54,384 nucleotides of DNA from Pseudomonas fluorescens (GTDB taxonomy: Bacteria; Pseudomonadota; Gammaproteobacteria; Pseudomonadales; Pseudomonadaceae). Of the stretch, positions 54,362-54,384 are shown one piece after another. Where the stretch lies: assembly GCF_005938625.1 (NCBI RefSeq), contig NZ_VCNJ01000061.1:1-54384 (forward strand), given 5' to 3'. Each line of letters opens with the position of its first letter. Position 1 is the first letter of the stretch. Both the position numbers and the translations under genes were made by a program. The notes beneath the pieces are model-generated. The model was not told where the DNA came from. It saw nothing but the letters and a program-made list of their open reading frames with translations, and did not search any database.

Positions 54362-54384
54362 TCAAAAGCCCCTCACTGTAGAGA
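54362..54384. repeat. Start of another tandem-repeat unit, cut by the window end
   Basis: CAAAAGCCCCTCACTGTAGAGA shares its first bases with the AAAAGCCCCTCACC border of the repeats at 9947 and 10058. It is too short to say more. Confidence 0.5.

Overview
The window is about 60% GC and looks like chromosomal DNA of a Pseudomonas of the P. fluorescens group. The reasons are: gene neighbourhoods typical of the genus (gpsA / hybrid kinase / fabA-fabB; cysM-rlmD-relA-mazG; gacS-ldhA; arsC-wrbA; ttcA), abundant REP sequences of the GAGCGAGCTTGCTCGCGA and GAGTGAGCCTGCTCGCGA types, and other interspersed repeats common in this genus. I find no tRNA, rRNA, CRISPR array, transposase or phage gene.

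Layout. 1-10 kb: an HBM-type chemoreceptor, a MocR-type regulator, two oxidoreductases, pyrF, and a two-component system followed by a six-EF-hand calcium-binding protein. 10-20 kb: a repeat-rich gap, an AI-2E family membrane protein, a DUF4892 protein, two alpha/beta hydrolases, an orphan RHS/TccC-like protein, a thioesterase and an acyl-CoA ligase. 20-30 kb: sixA, a DUF4389 protein and gpsA, then a compact three-gene unit (TonB-dependent receptor, solitary periplasmic binding protein, hybrid sensor kinase resembling P. aeruginosa PA1611), then fabA-fabB. 30-43 kb: mazG, relA, rlmD and cysM on the minus strand, a DUF1016 nuclease, a PirRS-position two-component system, gacS and ldhA. 43-54 kb: small zinc-ribbon and lipoprotein genes, a TlpA-like thioredoxin, arsC-wrbA-DUF2069, a Tag-like glycosylase, ttcA, a Yip1 protein, a SprT-like protease, an alpha-methylacyl-CoA racemase, dctA and an AraC-type regulator.

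How the parts work together. Signalling dominates: one chemoreceptor, two classical two-component pairs, and two hybrid kinases. GacS is the head of the Gac/Rsm cascade, and the PA1611-type kinase is known in P. aeruginosa to act on that cascade through RetS. The PA1611-type kinase here overlaps a periplasmic binding protein gene, which directly follows a TonB-dependent receptor gene. This suggests an outer-membrane-to-kinase sensing chain and is the best candidate for an under-described system. Lipid metabolism is a second theme (fabAB with a DesT-like operator, an acyl-CoA ligase behind a 22-bp palindrome, a thioesterase, gpsA, a racemase). The dctA upstream region has a textbook sigma-54 promoter and two palindromes placed like enhancer sites for DctD.

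Repeats are unusually informative. Six inward REP pairs (REPINs) and two outward pairs occupy intergenic gaps. One REP is translated as the C-terminal tail of a histidine kinase, and one REPIN lies 20 nt upstream of the mazG start codon. A repeat of more than 200 bp occurs twice, each time just past the stop codon of a minus-strand gene.
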